A DNA stretch of 64,000 nt from Siphonodentalium dalli (GCA_032622095.1 CP136064.1:43604989-43668988), one strand, 5' to 3'. Positions 11,813 through 23,317 are shown, counted from the first letter of the stretch. The notes: generated by a model not told the origin, from the letters alone. Made by a program: numbers and translations.

Positions 11813-12094
11813 CGTCATTGCAATTAAATTAAAACTACAATATGTTACTTTTCATATAGCTAACATAACAGTATTCATTGCGTGAAGACATAACATGGTG
11901 TATACTTTAAACAATAATCATTACTTAAATATTTGGAAAATTACGGAAATTACGTTTAACTGCACATTTTCGTTAGCCACATCGCGAAAACAACATGACT
12001 CATCTCGTAAATGTCTAAAATGTTTGTCATATCACTAAATAAACTTTTCTTTAGTTTAGTAAATTAGTAAAATCACGTTCACGTAAACTGTTAG

Positions 12095-12127
12095 GTGACG
12101 TCATATGTTGTACCCAAAGCGACGTCA
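12095..12127. promoter_or_regulatory. Two CRE-like TGACGTCA motifs
   Basis: GTGACGTCATATG at 12095 and CGACGTCATATTGG at 12120 repeat the cAMP-response-element core 25 bp apart. The spacing and shared 'gacgtcatat' are notable, but no gene start can be tied to them. Confidence 0.3.
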
Positions 12128-13387
12128 TATTGGCACGCGCATTTCCCCGCGAAAGTTATTGATGTTTTGGCAGCGACATAGCACACAAAGCAAATCGCAT
12201 TGTTAAGAAGAATGTGTAATATTTTTCTAAAGAAATTTTATCGGATTCTAATTATAAGAGCACGATTACCACTATGCCGTGGCAGAGAAATGCACATATG
12301 ATATGGTTGCCATTATTATTAAACAAATAATATGCATATATAATACCATGACTATATACGATGGGCCAACGTTGGCATAATGTCAGCAAGGTTGGCATTA
12401 GGTTTGGTTGGATTGACGTTGTTTCATAGTGCATGGTTCCGGTGGATGGGATCAAAATTACTCGTATGCTAGTATAAATGTAGCTCAATGCCGTTGTAAT
12501 CAAAATGATCAAATCTCAACCTAAATCACTATAGGATTTGTAGGAACAAACAAGAACATGTTCTTGGAAATTGAATGTTCTGCCTTACTTATATTCTAAT
12601 GATTTGGGTTGTGATTTGAAACAAACAAAGAAACCAAATTATGAGATGGGGCAAACCGAAGTTTTCACTCATCGCCGGGAACCCCAATTCCAACCAAGGC
12701 CAAGGGTGGGGGCGATTACAACTAAAATGTCATCCAAATTGAGAATGGGCATATGGGCCATCGAAAAATTGGGAGCCATTTAAAGGGTGCAAGATGTGGG
12801 TGATATTCCTTTCAATACATGCATTATACGGCCGTTTGTATACCTTCCATCCGGCAATAGAATTGGGAAGATGCAATATATACAAACAATTAACGAACTA
12901 CACGCATCTGGCGCGAAGCATTGCTTTTAGTCTGCATTAGCCGTATTGAAGACTTGTACTTTATGGATCGGTATCACGGAAGGGCAGGTCGCTAATGGGC
13001 CTGGTGTCAAAACAACTCATGTATTAAACTCAGTAAAAGCTATTCTTCATTACTGCCCTCATCGATAACAACATGTAGTCAATTATTAATGCAACCACGC
13101 CGATTGAACGATGTACATACGTGGGATAGATGGAAAATGCATGACGAACAGCGCAGGCTTTTTGCGCTTTTGTTCTCGAATGTCACCTCTAAAGTCCATA
13201 ATCGAACGGCTACGCTATATCAAAGGGATATCCCGTTGTTTTCCCGTGTTTTCATAATGTCGCCGCATCATCCATGAACTCATTTGATTTCGAACTGATG
13301 TCGCATTGCATATATACACATACTACATACAAAGTGCACGTGTGTGGTTCAGCTGACAAGGCACATAGCGCATTGTGCAATCATTGG

Positions 13388-14122
13388 CAGGGGCGTGGGA
13401 ACCGGGGGGCAAGGGGGTATTTACCCCCCCCCAATATTTTCCAAAGGTTAGTAAAAATTATTTGGCAAACTAATGAAGTATCGCCGACGATCGCGGCAAA
13501 GCGGAAAATAAATAGAAGAAGATTTGTGTTGTGATTCGAAAATAAAAACGTAACATTACCAACCACCCATAGTATCTTATGCACCGCAGGCGCTCGTATA
13601 TAGGTAGTACCCACCCACCACCCTATCCCGCCACCCATAGTATCTTATGCGCCACAGACGCTCTTATATAGGTAGTACCACCCACCACCCCATCCTGCCA
13701 CCCATAGTATCTTATGCACCACAGGCGCTCATATATAGGTAGTACCCACCCACCACCCATCCCATTACTACCTATATACGAGCGCCTGCGGTGCATAAGA
13801 TACTATGGGTGGCGGGATGGGGTGGTGGGTGGGTACTACCTATATTCCTTACACTTTCAATCGGCCTACCATTTTATGAAATTACAATTGATAAATGATA
13901 AGAATGTTGATCTAATCTATGATAATGTAGTGGGTGGGAAAATAATGTCAGATGGGTCAGAAGCCACCAGAGAGGCACTTTAACCTTCCAATGTCAGAAA
14001 ATTTCCCCCGGACCCCCCCCCCCCCCACCGAGAGGGGGCGACCCCCTCTCGTGCTCTCCCCCACCAACGCCTTGGTTATACCCCCACCCCCCCCCCAATA
14101 AATTTTGCTTGCTACGCCCCTG
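13388..14122. mobile_element. hAT-like non-autonomous element with 8-bp target duplication
   Basis: Ends CAGGGGCGTGG and GCTACGCCCCTG are imperfect inverted repeats of the common hAT terminus CAGGGGCGTAG. They are bracketed by identical 8-bp copies of ATCATTGG (13380-13387 and 14123-14130). An 8-bp duplication is diagnostic of the hAT superfamily. The 735-bp interior has no transposase frame. It contains a triple tandem plus an inverted copy of a 66-71 bp motif (13562-13842) and C-rich runs near the right end. Confidence 0.9.
13562..13842. repeat. Three tandem and one inverted copy of a ~70-bp motif
   Basis: The unit 'ccacccatagtatcttatgc' followed by 'gcgctc-tatataggtagtac' and 'ccacccaccaccc' occurs three times head to tail (about 13562, 13631 and 13699), then once inverted (about 13767-13842). 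The inverted copy lets the interior of the hAT-like element fold into a long hairpin with any one of the three direct copies. Confidence 0.85.
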
Positions 14123-14130
14123 ATCATTGG

Positions 14131-14580
14131 TCGCCCGGCCGTAGTTACCAAAACTGCATGGTTCTACTACCAACAATCGCAGCGTCCTACATGTATTTCC
14201 CGACAAGGGAGTGGGTTTGTGGATCGCCGTATACAAGCCTGTTACATACACATCTATGTTATATGAAGAATATTATAACAGATACACAGTGAGCCTTGGA
14301 ATTAAGTTGTAATAATTCACAATGTGTATCCATCATATTCTTCACAAAAAGGAAGTGTACATTTTTAAATCTAAATTATATGTAGTAATTCTCGTTCCCG
14401 AATGTTTTTCAATAGAAAGGTTTCGTAACTCACGGACAGAGAAAAGTATCAGTAAAATTAAATTCGGGCCAAAAATTTCGTTTCGCAAAACGTAACGACT
14501 ACGATTAGGATTATTAGTGTAAACAATATTGTATTTGAACAAAAGAACACAACATCACATTGACAAATTATACATAGGCA
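14131..14580. other. No gene; small imperfect inverted repeat
   Basis: Arms near 14261-14290 and 14315-14345 ('gaagaatattataacagata' against 'tatccatcatattcttcac') form a short foldback. Nothing else was recognised. Confidence 0.5.
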
Positions 14581-14584
14581 AACA

Positions 14585-15377
14585 AACATTTCACGTGAGG
14601 ATTGTATCACAAGCCTATGGCTTTTAGAAAAAAATCCTAAAGGGCTGTACGGGTCTGAACTTCTCTGGAATTTGAACCAAAAACACGTTGATCGCCTGGA
14701 ACGCACACACAGATTTTGTTTAAAGTATTACCAGGGCCTTCACCGTCGTACAAAAACGGTTATTACGCAAGGATTAGTCGGAACCTCGTCTATGGTGTCA
14801 CTTATCGAAAAACGTAAAATGTCATTCTTCGGCTCTTTGTGCAACTTAAAATCTTCTAAAACTGTGAAACAAGTATTTCTCACGCGCTTATATCAGTACA
14901 TTGTTGGCACTACATGTTCATCATCAAGTTACATGTCTGACATCATTGCCACTCTTTAACAAATATGACATGACCGAAGCTCTTGAGAACTACATCGAAA
15001 ATTCAATATTCCCTAAGAAATCCACATGGAAATGTGCCATAAACGAATCATGGTCAAAAGTTAATAGAGGATATTGGGACATGAGCGTAAATGAGGATAC
15101 TCGACTTGCCAGGTTCTCTGCCGTCCATCCAACGTTATGCATGTCCCGGCTATGGGAAAATTGTCGCATATACCCAGCCCATAAAAAATCATATCTACTT
15201 ATTGCACGCCTTATTTGTATCATGGAAACAAATGAGGAAACCTGCGTATTATGTGACAACAAACATAAAGATCTTGTAAAACATGCCTTAATCGAATGTT
15301 CTTCCATTTGCGACTATCGAAATACTTTTGAATTCGAGCTACTAAACCACCTGATACAGACCAATGTTACTCTGTAG
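14585..15377 (+). pseudogene. LINE (non-LTR retrotransposon) ORF2 C-terminal fragment, frameshifted
   Basis: The translation carries the region that follows the reverse transcriptase in many lophotrochozoan LINEs. KGLYGSELLW is followed by LERTHRFCLKYYQGL and then EKRKMSFFGSLC, in a frame that can be followed back to about 14590. The frame hits a stop at 14957-14959. The downstream frame continues with EALENYIENSIFPKKSTWK, ARFSAVHPTLCMSRLW, and a Cys-His stretch, CVLCDNKHKDLVKHALIEC, that ends at TAG 15375-15377. The two frames overlap near 14950, so a small indel broke the ORF. The reverse transcriptase and endonuclease parts are missing, which fits a 5'-truncated insertion. Family assignment rests on motif memory, not a search. 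Confidence 0.7.
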
Positions 15378-15736
15378 TAATACAAAACTATTAGTTAAAA
15401 TTCCTCAGTGATAAAGGGTATGTGGCATGCCACGCCAGCCGTTGAGGCATGCCAATATCCCATAATATGTCAAATATAGCGAATTATCGAAATATGAAAT
15501 ACCACGAAAAAGCGAAATAGGAAAATACAGTGAAATTGCGGAATAAAAAATGCATCGAAATGACGAAATAGCGCGAATTATGAAATAAGAAATTATTTTT
15601 ATTAACTAAATAACGGAGATATTTGAAGAAGTGTTTTTGACGAAATAACGGGCATATTTGGAGAAGTTTTTTAAAGAGCGTGTCTCGTATGCCTGCTTGT
15701 CTGACTGTCGTCTGTATGTCTGTAAGTACGATATGG

Positions 15737-15741
<5 letters not shown>
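15378..15741 (+). other. LINE 3' flank and low-complexity tract
   Basis: After the LINE stop the sequence degenerates into a loose tandem of 'cgaaat(a)' words between 15480 and 15660, possibly the LINE 3' tail region. A short palindrome with GGCATGCC lies near 15425-15450. Confidence 0.45.

Positions 15742-15808
<67 letters not shown>
15742..15808. repeat. (TA)n microsatellite with central GC
   Basis: Two runs of TA dinucleotides of about 17 and 15 units flank AGCT at about 15777-15780, so the whole tract is self-complementary. Confidence 0.95.
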
Positions 15809-15812
<4 letters not shown>

Positions 15813-16236
15813 GAGTGGTGCTGGGAAATGGTCGGCTCCGAGTCGGTAAGACTGCACAAAGGCATTGGCGTTTGTGGGTCTTCCAGAGAGAGAGATCCCT
15901 GAATTGGGTCCAACTCCGGCTTGGTCGTCTCGGAGTATGCTATTTCTCTCTGTATGTAAGTACGATATGGCTGCAGAATGGAATGTCTACCTTCTGTAGT
16001 GCATGAATGTGTGTATATGTGCATGTGTAGTTGGTTCATCATACATATTGAGACATGTGTTGTAGATATGTTTGTAATCTTATTTTTTTGTTATACACTG
16101 TGTTATGTACCAAATTGTGTTTGTTCTAATAATATAAACATTTATATATGAATCTCCATATATGGAGGATAATAAAGATATATATATAATAACATGGCTA
16201 AATTAACTCACAATACAGAAAACAACACAAATATAA

Positions 16237-16486
16237 GCATCACCCATCATCACCATCATCATCTCTCCATCGTCGTCGTCCCTGTTGGTATAGTATCATC
16301 GACAACAGTGTCGTCATCGTCTATGTGCTTATAATCGTCATCATCATCATCATCTTTATCATAATCAACATCAACATCACTATCATCAGTATCTCAGTCA
16401 TCATCAACATCATTATCATCATCATCATCATCATCATCAGCATTATCATTATCATCGTCACCGTCGGTATCATCGTCTTCATCGAA
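16237..16486 (-). repeat. Degenerate (ATC/GAT)n trinucleotide array
   Basis: CATCAT units mixed with single-base variants run for about 250 bp. The long Asp or Met runs that translate from it are products of the repeat, not a gene. Confidence 0.9.
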
Positions 16487-16559
16487 GCTGTATAATAACG
16501 AACCAAAGCCGGACGCTTTGGCTCGTATATAGATTCTATCTGATTTTGTGATGTCACCA

Positions 16560-16955
16560 ATTATTAACGCCCCTCGTGTGTATACCGTGGTACAGATTTT
16601 TAGAAAGCTGTCGTTCGCTGGGCATTTTATAAATAGATAATGGGTTTTTCCGGTTGTGATAATTCGCAATAGGTGGCTATTTGCGGACGTCTATTTTCGG
16701 AAGTCCCCGAATTCGCGGATGTCCCCTAAAATTGTCGAAATATGTTGATTTTAATTAGGGAACGGGTGCGTATGTCAATTGATACGTATCTTAAACAAAT
16801 AATGACACGATCATCATAATAGTGGTTTGTTCTATCAATCATATCAAAATCATCATCATCATCATAATGCGGAACAAGTATTGCGACTTTTCGTCCCAAT
16901 AACATTATTTGTAATGCTTGTTTACAAATATATATCGTCATTCGATATTTACTTG
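16560..16955 (-). repeat. Dispersed repeat R3, inverted copy
   Basis: Read in reverse, this matches 26625-27020: 'atcgaatgacgatatatatt', 'gttattgggacgaaaagtcg', a GAT tract, 'tgatagaacaaaccactatt', 'aggggacatccgcgaattcg', 'accggaaaaaccc', and an end at ttattaacgccc. Identity is high across some 350 bp. No coding capacity or clear terminal repeats were seen. Confidence 0.75.
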
Positions 16956-16984
16956 TGAGTCACTTGAACATATTACCTGTCGTC

Positions 16985-17425
16985 GAACTCGTATTTATAT
17001 AATAGAAGAATGAGTCTATGTATATTTTGAATTGATCGAGTGTTGGAGCCTCACCAGCGAAGTTCCAGCTCTTTACCACCCTCTGCGTGAAGAAATATTT
17101 TCATATGGACTTGTTAACAATGGGCATCTGTAGCTTTTTATTATGTCCTCTTGTTCTTCCCGATGAATGTCTTTCTAATAGGTCACAGGCAGTGGTATTG
17201 TAATGACCATTCAACAGTTTATACAGTACTGTATACCTCGATTAGATCTCCTCTAAATATTCGATATTTTAAAGACATCAGATTGAGTCTTATCTTTCGG
17301 TCTCGGTAGTATAGAGTTTTGATTTGGCGAATTAGTTTCGTTGCTTTTCTTTGTACTTCTCTAACAAAATTCATTGACATTTGTGATGTGAGCTCCATGC
17401 AGAGTTCGATGATAGGTCTGACCAT
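16985..17425 (-). pseudogene. LINE (CR1/Jockey-like) 3'-end fragment
   Basis: On the minus strand the frame reads MVRPIIEL, then EVQRKATKLIRQIKTL and LKYRIFRGDLIEVYSTV. This is the conserved segment just after the reverse-transcriptase palm in CR1/Jockey-type elements. Beyond a frame change near 17215, LLNGHYNTTACDLL, an S-G-R-T-R-G-H patch and FFTQRVVKSWN follow, the usual last conserved block before the ORF2 stop. At least one frameshift and one stop (near 17103) interrupt it. It faces the fragment at 14585-15377, so the two were separate insertions. Confidence 0.7.
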
Positions 17426-17429
17426 GCTT

Positions 17430-18620
17430 AAGTAGAGCGATTAGAAAGTGTCGTGAAAGTTCTGTTGACTATGCCGATGATTTGAGAAGTTTTATTATTT
17501 TAGGATATTGTAGGAAGGCTAATCTGGCCGTGTCAAATTGAACTATAGCGATGGGATTTCTCACAGGACAACACATTTCGGGTTTTCCTGGGGTGTGTAT
17601 TCGCTGGATGTCTTATAGTTGCAGTATGTAACTATTATCATCGCGTTAATTGCTTTCGATGTTTAGGTATGAACAATGGATTTGATTGTTATCATAAGTC
17701 TGCATACTTACATGCATCTGATAATCCATATATATCCTATTATCTTGAATAGAATGAAAACACATACTTATGAACAAAGCAGAAGATACAGTCAGTTCCA
17801 CGCGCATTCGGTCAATAGTGAAAGTTACACGATGACGTTGTTTGTCGACTATCGTTGAAATCGACATGTTGACATGTTATGAATGAAATGAACATCCTGG
17901 TTATCTGAAGCGGAGATCTCCCCCAACACGCTAAGTAATATAATGGTTAGTTTCAGTTCCATGCGCTCTCGACAACATATATAACTATTTATAATTATCC
18001 CACCAAACATAAGCCTTATGTATGTGAATCTTATTTGGTGGGAATCTATAAAGTGATTTTGACAAGAATAGTTTTAAACGCTACATGCAGAAACGCCTAT
18101 GTGATTGTTTTAGCTTTGATTCGTTAATTACGCTGGCGTATGATCATATTACTACTTAATGTGCTCAGTTAACTTACGGCCCTTATTCTCATACATGTTG
18201 GGAAGTTAGTTGAGCGAGTGCAGGGGTGAGGAGGAGGGAGGTGTGATAGAAAAAAGAATACATGTATTATGAAGTATGTAGAGAAAGTATGTAAGAAAGA
18301 TGTGTGATAAATGCATGGTGTAGACAATCATGCCTCATTCGGACTCGATTTATAATAATGGTGTAATGTATAATTTAAAAACAGAATTTCACTGGAAGCC
18401 AAATACTTCTTAGCGCCCAGACAAGATGATGCGTGGAACTAGGTATATATATAAATGATTGTTCTGCTGGTAATGAGTATTAATAAAGTCAAGTAAATAC
18501 ATCAGTATTAAGTCCGCCAATATGCCAATGTCATCACAGTTGCTCAATGGACAGAGAATCGCGTATGCACCAACACAACTTACGCGACTTACACATTCAT
18601 ACAAACAAGTTAATTATGCA
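17430..18620. other. No recognisable gene
   Basis: A 60-bp piece near 17625-17685 is an inverted match to 26310-26370 (attached to repeat R3). A short IR with 'atccCACCAAACATAAGcc' and 'cTTATTTGGTGGG' lies near 17997-18044. Nothing else was recognised. Confidence 0.5.
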
Positions 18621-18624
18621 CCCC

Positions 18625-18835
18625 GTGTTTACACACACACACCCCTGTTTATACACACACACCCCCTGTTTATACACACACACCCCCTGTTTATACACCC
18701 CCACCCCCTGTTTATACACACACACCCCCTGTTTATACACACACACCCCCTGTTTATACACACACCCCCCTGTTTATACACACACACCCCCTGTTTATAC
18801 ACACACACCCCCTGTTTATACACACACACCCCCTG
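18625..18835 (+). repeat. 21-bp minisatellite, about 10 copies
   Basis: The unit TGTTTATACACACACACCCC(C) repeats with single-base variants. Because 21 is a multiple of 3, all frames stay open and translate into periodic peptides that should not be read as genes. Confidence 0.95.
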
Positions 18836-18959
18836 CCCACAAAGACCACGCACGTTATGAGAATCGTCGACTTTGGAAATAAACTTTTGTACAGCTTCAA
18901 AGATTAGTGAATTTGTTTCTTCGTCGGACATGTCATAAGACCATACAATAGGACATTAA

Positions 18960-19351
18960 CCCTTTACCCAACAAACCGGCCAAAATCGGCCAAATAAAGC
19001 TTCAACAGCCTAAAATATATTCGGTCTGTCTCAATAGAACCATACACATATGGATATAATTGGAACCGGCTCCTTGACCACATTGTGATAGTTACAGTTA
19101 TGCCCTGTGTCAATGCATTCTCTTATATATGCGAGTCGACCATAGGTCGCCTCGCATATATAAGAGAATGCATTGGCCTAAAAAAAATCTTTTTTTAACA
19201 CTTTTTACCATTTTTTCTTACATTCTTTAACAATTTTATAATTTGTAATGTGTTAAGCCAATGCATTCTCTTATATATGCGAGGCGACCTATGGTCGACT
19301 CGCATATATAAGAGAATGCATTGACACAGGGCCCTTCTGTTGGGTAAAGGG
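18960..19351 (-). mobile_element. piggyBac-like TTAA MITE, copy D
   Basis: Inverted orientation relative to copy C, with intact CCCTTTACCCAACA ends and TTAA on both sides (18956-18959 and 19352-19355). Palindromes lie at 19110-19176 and 19258-19323. In both, the outermost base pair on the element's outer side has changed (TCAATGC / GCATTGA), while the inner ends are unchanged. Confidence 0.9.
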
Positions 19352-19355
19352 TTAA

Positions 19356-19955
19356 TGTCCACATGGGCTCGCGAAATATGTGGATCGGCTAACAGATCTG
19401 TTCTAACTTGACTATATTGGGGACATTGCAAAGGGAAATTATACGCGGATTCAACAACAAATTATCCACAAGGGCACACAATGTGGAATCTATTACGTAA
19501 TTCAAAACAAGATCTGTGTTCGTGACGTCACAGAGTTCAGAGAAAAAAGTCATATTGCACACTTTGGAGTCCAATATGACATTCGCGAAGTCCAATATGA
19601 CTTTTCCCCGGATTATCACGTGGCGGCTTTTGCCCAATCGGAAATACAAATGTAGTGTTAGTTAAAGGATGGATAATAAATTTATTTATGTTACTATTTG
19701 GAGGGTGGATACTTACGTGCATGTGATTATGTCGAATCGGGTGGGATCATGTTAGAAAGATAACATGGGGTCTGGTTTCTTCGCATCTTGTAACATAATA
19801 CCATTTTCTGAGTATGCCTGCTGGATGAAAGGGTTTCCCAACCGGTTTCATGTAATATGTTCCTGCCACCGACTCTTCTGGTAGCCGCGGCAATAATCAT
19901 CGCCATCTTATATTGGATATCTTCAACGTTGTCGCTCTTATAAATTGGTATATTA
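19356..19955. other. No recognisable gene
   Basis: Three short repeats of 'cCAATATGAC(T/A)TT' around 19548-19600 are visible. No domain or transposon end was recognised. Confidence 0.45.
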
Positions 19956-21918
19956 GATACCTTTCGCAAAACTCACGTTTACGATTACGGATACGGATAG
20001 GGTACTACGTCACCAACATTTGTGTACTTTCTAATCGTTGTCGTATTTTACTATCCGCAATAACGGTTACGATTTCATGGTTTCTAATAAGCTCAAATAA
20101 CACCTGAAATTTATTTTCTGCAATATATCACTTTACTCCGTTCGAGACTGTATAATTTATGTATATCATGTAAATCATCCAGTTGTATTGAGCTACGACC
20201 TCGATATGCTGTTTAGATTGGCAATCGCTGTACTCGTCGTCGTGAATCTCGAACTTCCCGCGAAATAAGATCGCTATTCACAACGAATAGTAATCGCTGG
20301 CTGCGACACAACACTTTGCAGTAATATATAGAAGTGCACTATGAAACCAGTCGCCAAAAATACACGACTGACATGGATTTGGTGGTACTAAAATAATATT
20401 TGGCACACCCACCGACATAACCGTGTCGACTTTGTTTCGATTTGATAGGACCAAATCAGAAGTGATGCACATCAGCGAGCACAGCAATCTTATGTCTGAT
20501 TTCCTAAACCCAAAGAGGTGATAGGCCTGGATAGGATAGGATAGGATATTTTATTTCCAATACACATACATAGAGACGTGGCGACAGGGGGGGGGGGTGT
20601 CTCACCCTCCAATTTTGGTCAAAACTTTCAACAGTTGGAAATTTCATACCTGACACAACATTAGTTTCACACCAACAATAGGTTGAATATGTTCTTGTAG
20701 TTTGATTTTCAAACAACTTATTGTGGGGAATTTATTGTTTTTGGACCAATATTTGCATATTTTCCTTCTTTTGATAAAAATTTTGGACTGAAATGGCCAT
20801 CAGTTAGAAATTTTCCAACCTTAGGGGTGTCAGGTTGGAAATTTCCAACACTTGGAAAGCTTGTGTCCTGGTCCCTCCCCGTGGCCAGTCAAAAACTTCT
20901 AGTTAATTTAAGAAAATAATATTGTCCTACATTTGGTCAAAATTGTCACTGGAATTGTCATCAGTTGGAAATTTCCAACTCTATGAATGCTTGAGGCTAG
21001 TCTAGATGCCAGGATTTTACGATTTTCTTGTTCACGTTTAAAATGTCCTGGTTCCTCCCCCTGGCCAATAAAAAACTGCTAATGAGTTTAAGAAAACAAT
21101 ATTTTACTACACTTGGTTAAAATCGTTGACTGAAAATTTCCAAACTAAGGGAGAGTATGAGGTTTGAAATTTCCAACACTAGGAAAGCTTGAGGTCAGTC
21201 TAGATGCTAGGATTTTGCGATTTTCTTGTTTAGTTTTCACAATTTTCTCACACCGGGCCGAACAACCATGGTCGTCCCGGTGGGTCCTGGTCTATTGCCC
21301 GTAGTCGTGTGCACACCCCAACGGAAACCCTCTAGCCACGTCCTTGCACATACATATTACATAATAATGATGACAATTATGGATGATTCTGTCGTAAATT
21401 GTGGGGGATGGCATAATCTGGCAAGACTGTCTTCCTGCCGAAATCGCATTGAAATGAAATTGCGGACTGAAAGGGCCTTGAAGTGGTGGCGTCGTGGTTG
21501 ATGTGAGGTCCAAATTTAGGAACCCCTCTCCCCCCGTCAGCATAACGTCTATCAGGTCATCCATGATAACAACGAACTGAATTTCCACCACATATGACCT
21601 GGCATTATACCTGTATTGCCATAATATACACGAGAATCCCGGGTCGTACGTTGTGACTGGTCGAATTATTGACAATATAAACAGGTCATGATTATCGCAT
21701 TGTTGCAAATGAGACGATAAGTGAAGTATTAAGGGACTGTATACCAAACACACGCTTTGAGTTGTAAAAGTGGTACGAAATAATGATGGTACGTGTTCGT
21801 CAAAACTCTTATGCGTATAGTCGTTTTGCGAAAGGACTGTTTGGCCATACGGATAGACTTACGACTACGAATAGCTATACGTATTCGTAATCGTAAACGT
21901 GAGGATGCGAAAGGTCTC
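19956..21918. mobile_element. TIR element with TA flanks, copy 2 (hosts a hAT-like insertion)
   Basis: The ends GATACCTTTCGCAAAACTCA and TGAGGATGCGAAAGGTCTC match those of 2864-3801, including the adjoining 'acgattacggata' motif. TA flanks both ends (19954-19955, 21919-21920). An extra 'gcgaaagg' plus 'acgaatagctatacg' block near 21826-21890 gives the right end a longer, partly repeated arm. Subtracting the nested element at 20571-21346 leaves about 1.2 kb with no transposase frame. Confidence 0.65.
20571..21346. mobile_element. hAT-like element, GACGTGGCGAC family, copy 1
   Basis: The element starts TAGAGACGTGG and ends CCACGTCCTTG, decayed versions of CAGGGACGTGG and its complement. Identical 8-bp CACATACA lies on both sides (20563-20570 and 21347-21354). 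Interior phrases 'ggtgtctcaccctcc', 'ttggaaatttcatacctgac' and 'catattttccttcttttg' are shared with 23484-24236. The middle shows an internal duplication in which the 'ttggaaatttccaac' block and 'ctgg-cctccccctggcca' recur. No transposase frame. Confidence 0.85.
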
Positions 21919-21920
21919 TA

Positions 21921-22262
21921 TTATTCCAAACCGGTGACGCATGTTCGAGTATGGGCATGTCTCCGAATATGATTTACACTTTTCCCGGCCTTTTCGATTA
22001 TCATTTTACATGAGTTTCCCAAGATCCGGTGTTAATTAAGAAACAGCTAACTTTTAATGAGATTTTACCTCTGTAATTTGCGATGCCACTATCGTTAATG
22101 GCGGTGGACATTAGCTTAATTCATCCTCGGTACTATTAAAGCTTCCGTTTTTAAAAGATTAAATTTTACTAACCACATTGCATATAATATTTTCAGTTAT
22201 ATCATTAATATAAATAAGATTGCATGGATCTACAACGGTATCCCTGTTGTACCCCTGCTGAT
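21921..22262. other. No recognisable gene
   Basis: AT-rich sequence between two elements. Nothing was recognised. Confidence 0.5.
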
Positions 22263-22730
22263 ATATGTGACCCGCCATATCAAATCCAGTCGGAAGTCGG
22301 GATTTTTTTTACCCTGTGCCAATGCATTCTCTTATATATGCGAGTCGACCATAGGTCGCCTCGCATATATAAGAGAATGCATTGGCCTAACATTTTTTTA
22401 CAATTTTAATAATTTGTTCTTGTATTCTTTAACAATTTTATAATTTCACCCATACAGAGCCCCAGACAAACATGAGCAGACGACACTCTTCTATGTGCTT
22501 CTATATATGTGTGGGGCTCCCTGCAGGGTAATGGATGTTTTTTTATTTTATGTCCTAAACATAGTAAGAAACATTTATTTAAAAAACATGATAAAAAATT
22601 GTTTAGCCAATGCATTCTCTTATATATGCGAGGCGACCCATGGTCGACTCGCATATATAAGAGAATGCATTGGCACAGGGTAAAAAAATCCCGACTTCCG
22701 ACTGGATTTGATATGGCGGGTCACATATAC
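22263..22730. mobile_element. Long-inverted-repeat element carrying two 67-bp palindromes
   Basis: The outer arms (about 22263-22310 and 22682-22730) are near-perfect inverted copies containing 'tgacccgccatatcaaatcc' and 'agtcggaagtcggga'. They lead directly into ACCCTGTGCC / GGCACAGGGT and the palindromes at 22319-22385 and 22607-22673. Together each arm is about 120 bp. Between them lies an AT-rich spacer and a second small hairpin (22455-22522) with 'gagccccag' / 'tggggctc' and 'gagcagacgacact', which recurs near 57884-57950. No TTAA ends are present, so this is a different vehicle from the MITEs. Confidence 0.75.
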
Positions 22731-22798
22731 ACCCCGCCATTCGGAGCTAACATTATCCATTATGACTCTTTGTTGTCTGGATTTTAAGTGTGGTTTAA

Positions 22799-23317
22799 AG
22801 CCACGGGCAGAAATATTCATATTTGTTCAAATCGCCATCAACAGAAGGAATATTAAAATATATATACATGTAGTTTTGGTCATATGACAAACATAATCAG
22901 CGCGTAAATAGTATTATTGTCGTCAAGACGTACGGTGGTGTACGTAAACAAGTGCCTGCTCGTGTTACAGACGTTGTGCTTCTGTTTACATAACACAGCG
23001 CAATTATATTGGTTAATCACTCACAAATGAAATAAACGCTCTTTATTATTTCCATATCAGGAAAACGGTAACAAATAACGCTCTTTATATTTACCACATC
23101 CGGATCTAAACAAAAGCTAGGAAACGTAAAGATTTTTGCTTTTGTTTACATAACAAAGGAAAACAAATTGACAATAACATATATACTGTTTATGCCATAT
23201 TTCTGATTAGTATAGGAACAAAGTATGTCTATATTTTACTATTCTTTCTGTTTATGGCGGTTTTTGACGGAAGTGAATATTTTAACAGCCTACCCACCGC
23301 CAACGCCGCCCGTATCT
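22799..23317 (+). mobile_element. AGGYACGGG TTAA family, full copy
   Basis: TTAA at 22795-22798 and 23318-23321 bracket AGCCACGGGCAG and CGCCCGTATCT. Internal order matches 28025-28516: 'aatattcatatttgttc', 'aaataaacgctctttatt', 'cttttgtttacataa', 'actgtttatgccatatttct', 'ttctttctgtttatggcggt'. It is 519 bp and non-coding. Confidence 0.8.

Larger units (their letters stand above)
10810..13379. other. No recognisable gene; scattered regulatory-like motifs
   Basis: No protein domain or transposon end was recognised. The stretch includes the GCCATCTTG triplet at 11752-11812 and two CRE-like sites near 12096-12127, listed separately. Open frames of up to 86 codons carry no known motif. Confidence 0.5.

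Noticed and set aside
16321-16669. Asp-rich or Met/Ile-rich frames
   Set aside because: They come from the degenerate CAT/GAT trinucleotide array.
18522-18931. About 110-codon frames on both strands with periodic His-Thr-Pro or Cys-Val-Tyr-Lys runs
   Set aside because: A 21-bp minisatellite keeps all frames open. The periodicity is that of the DNA repeat.
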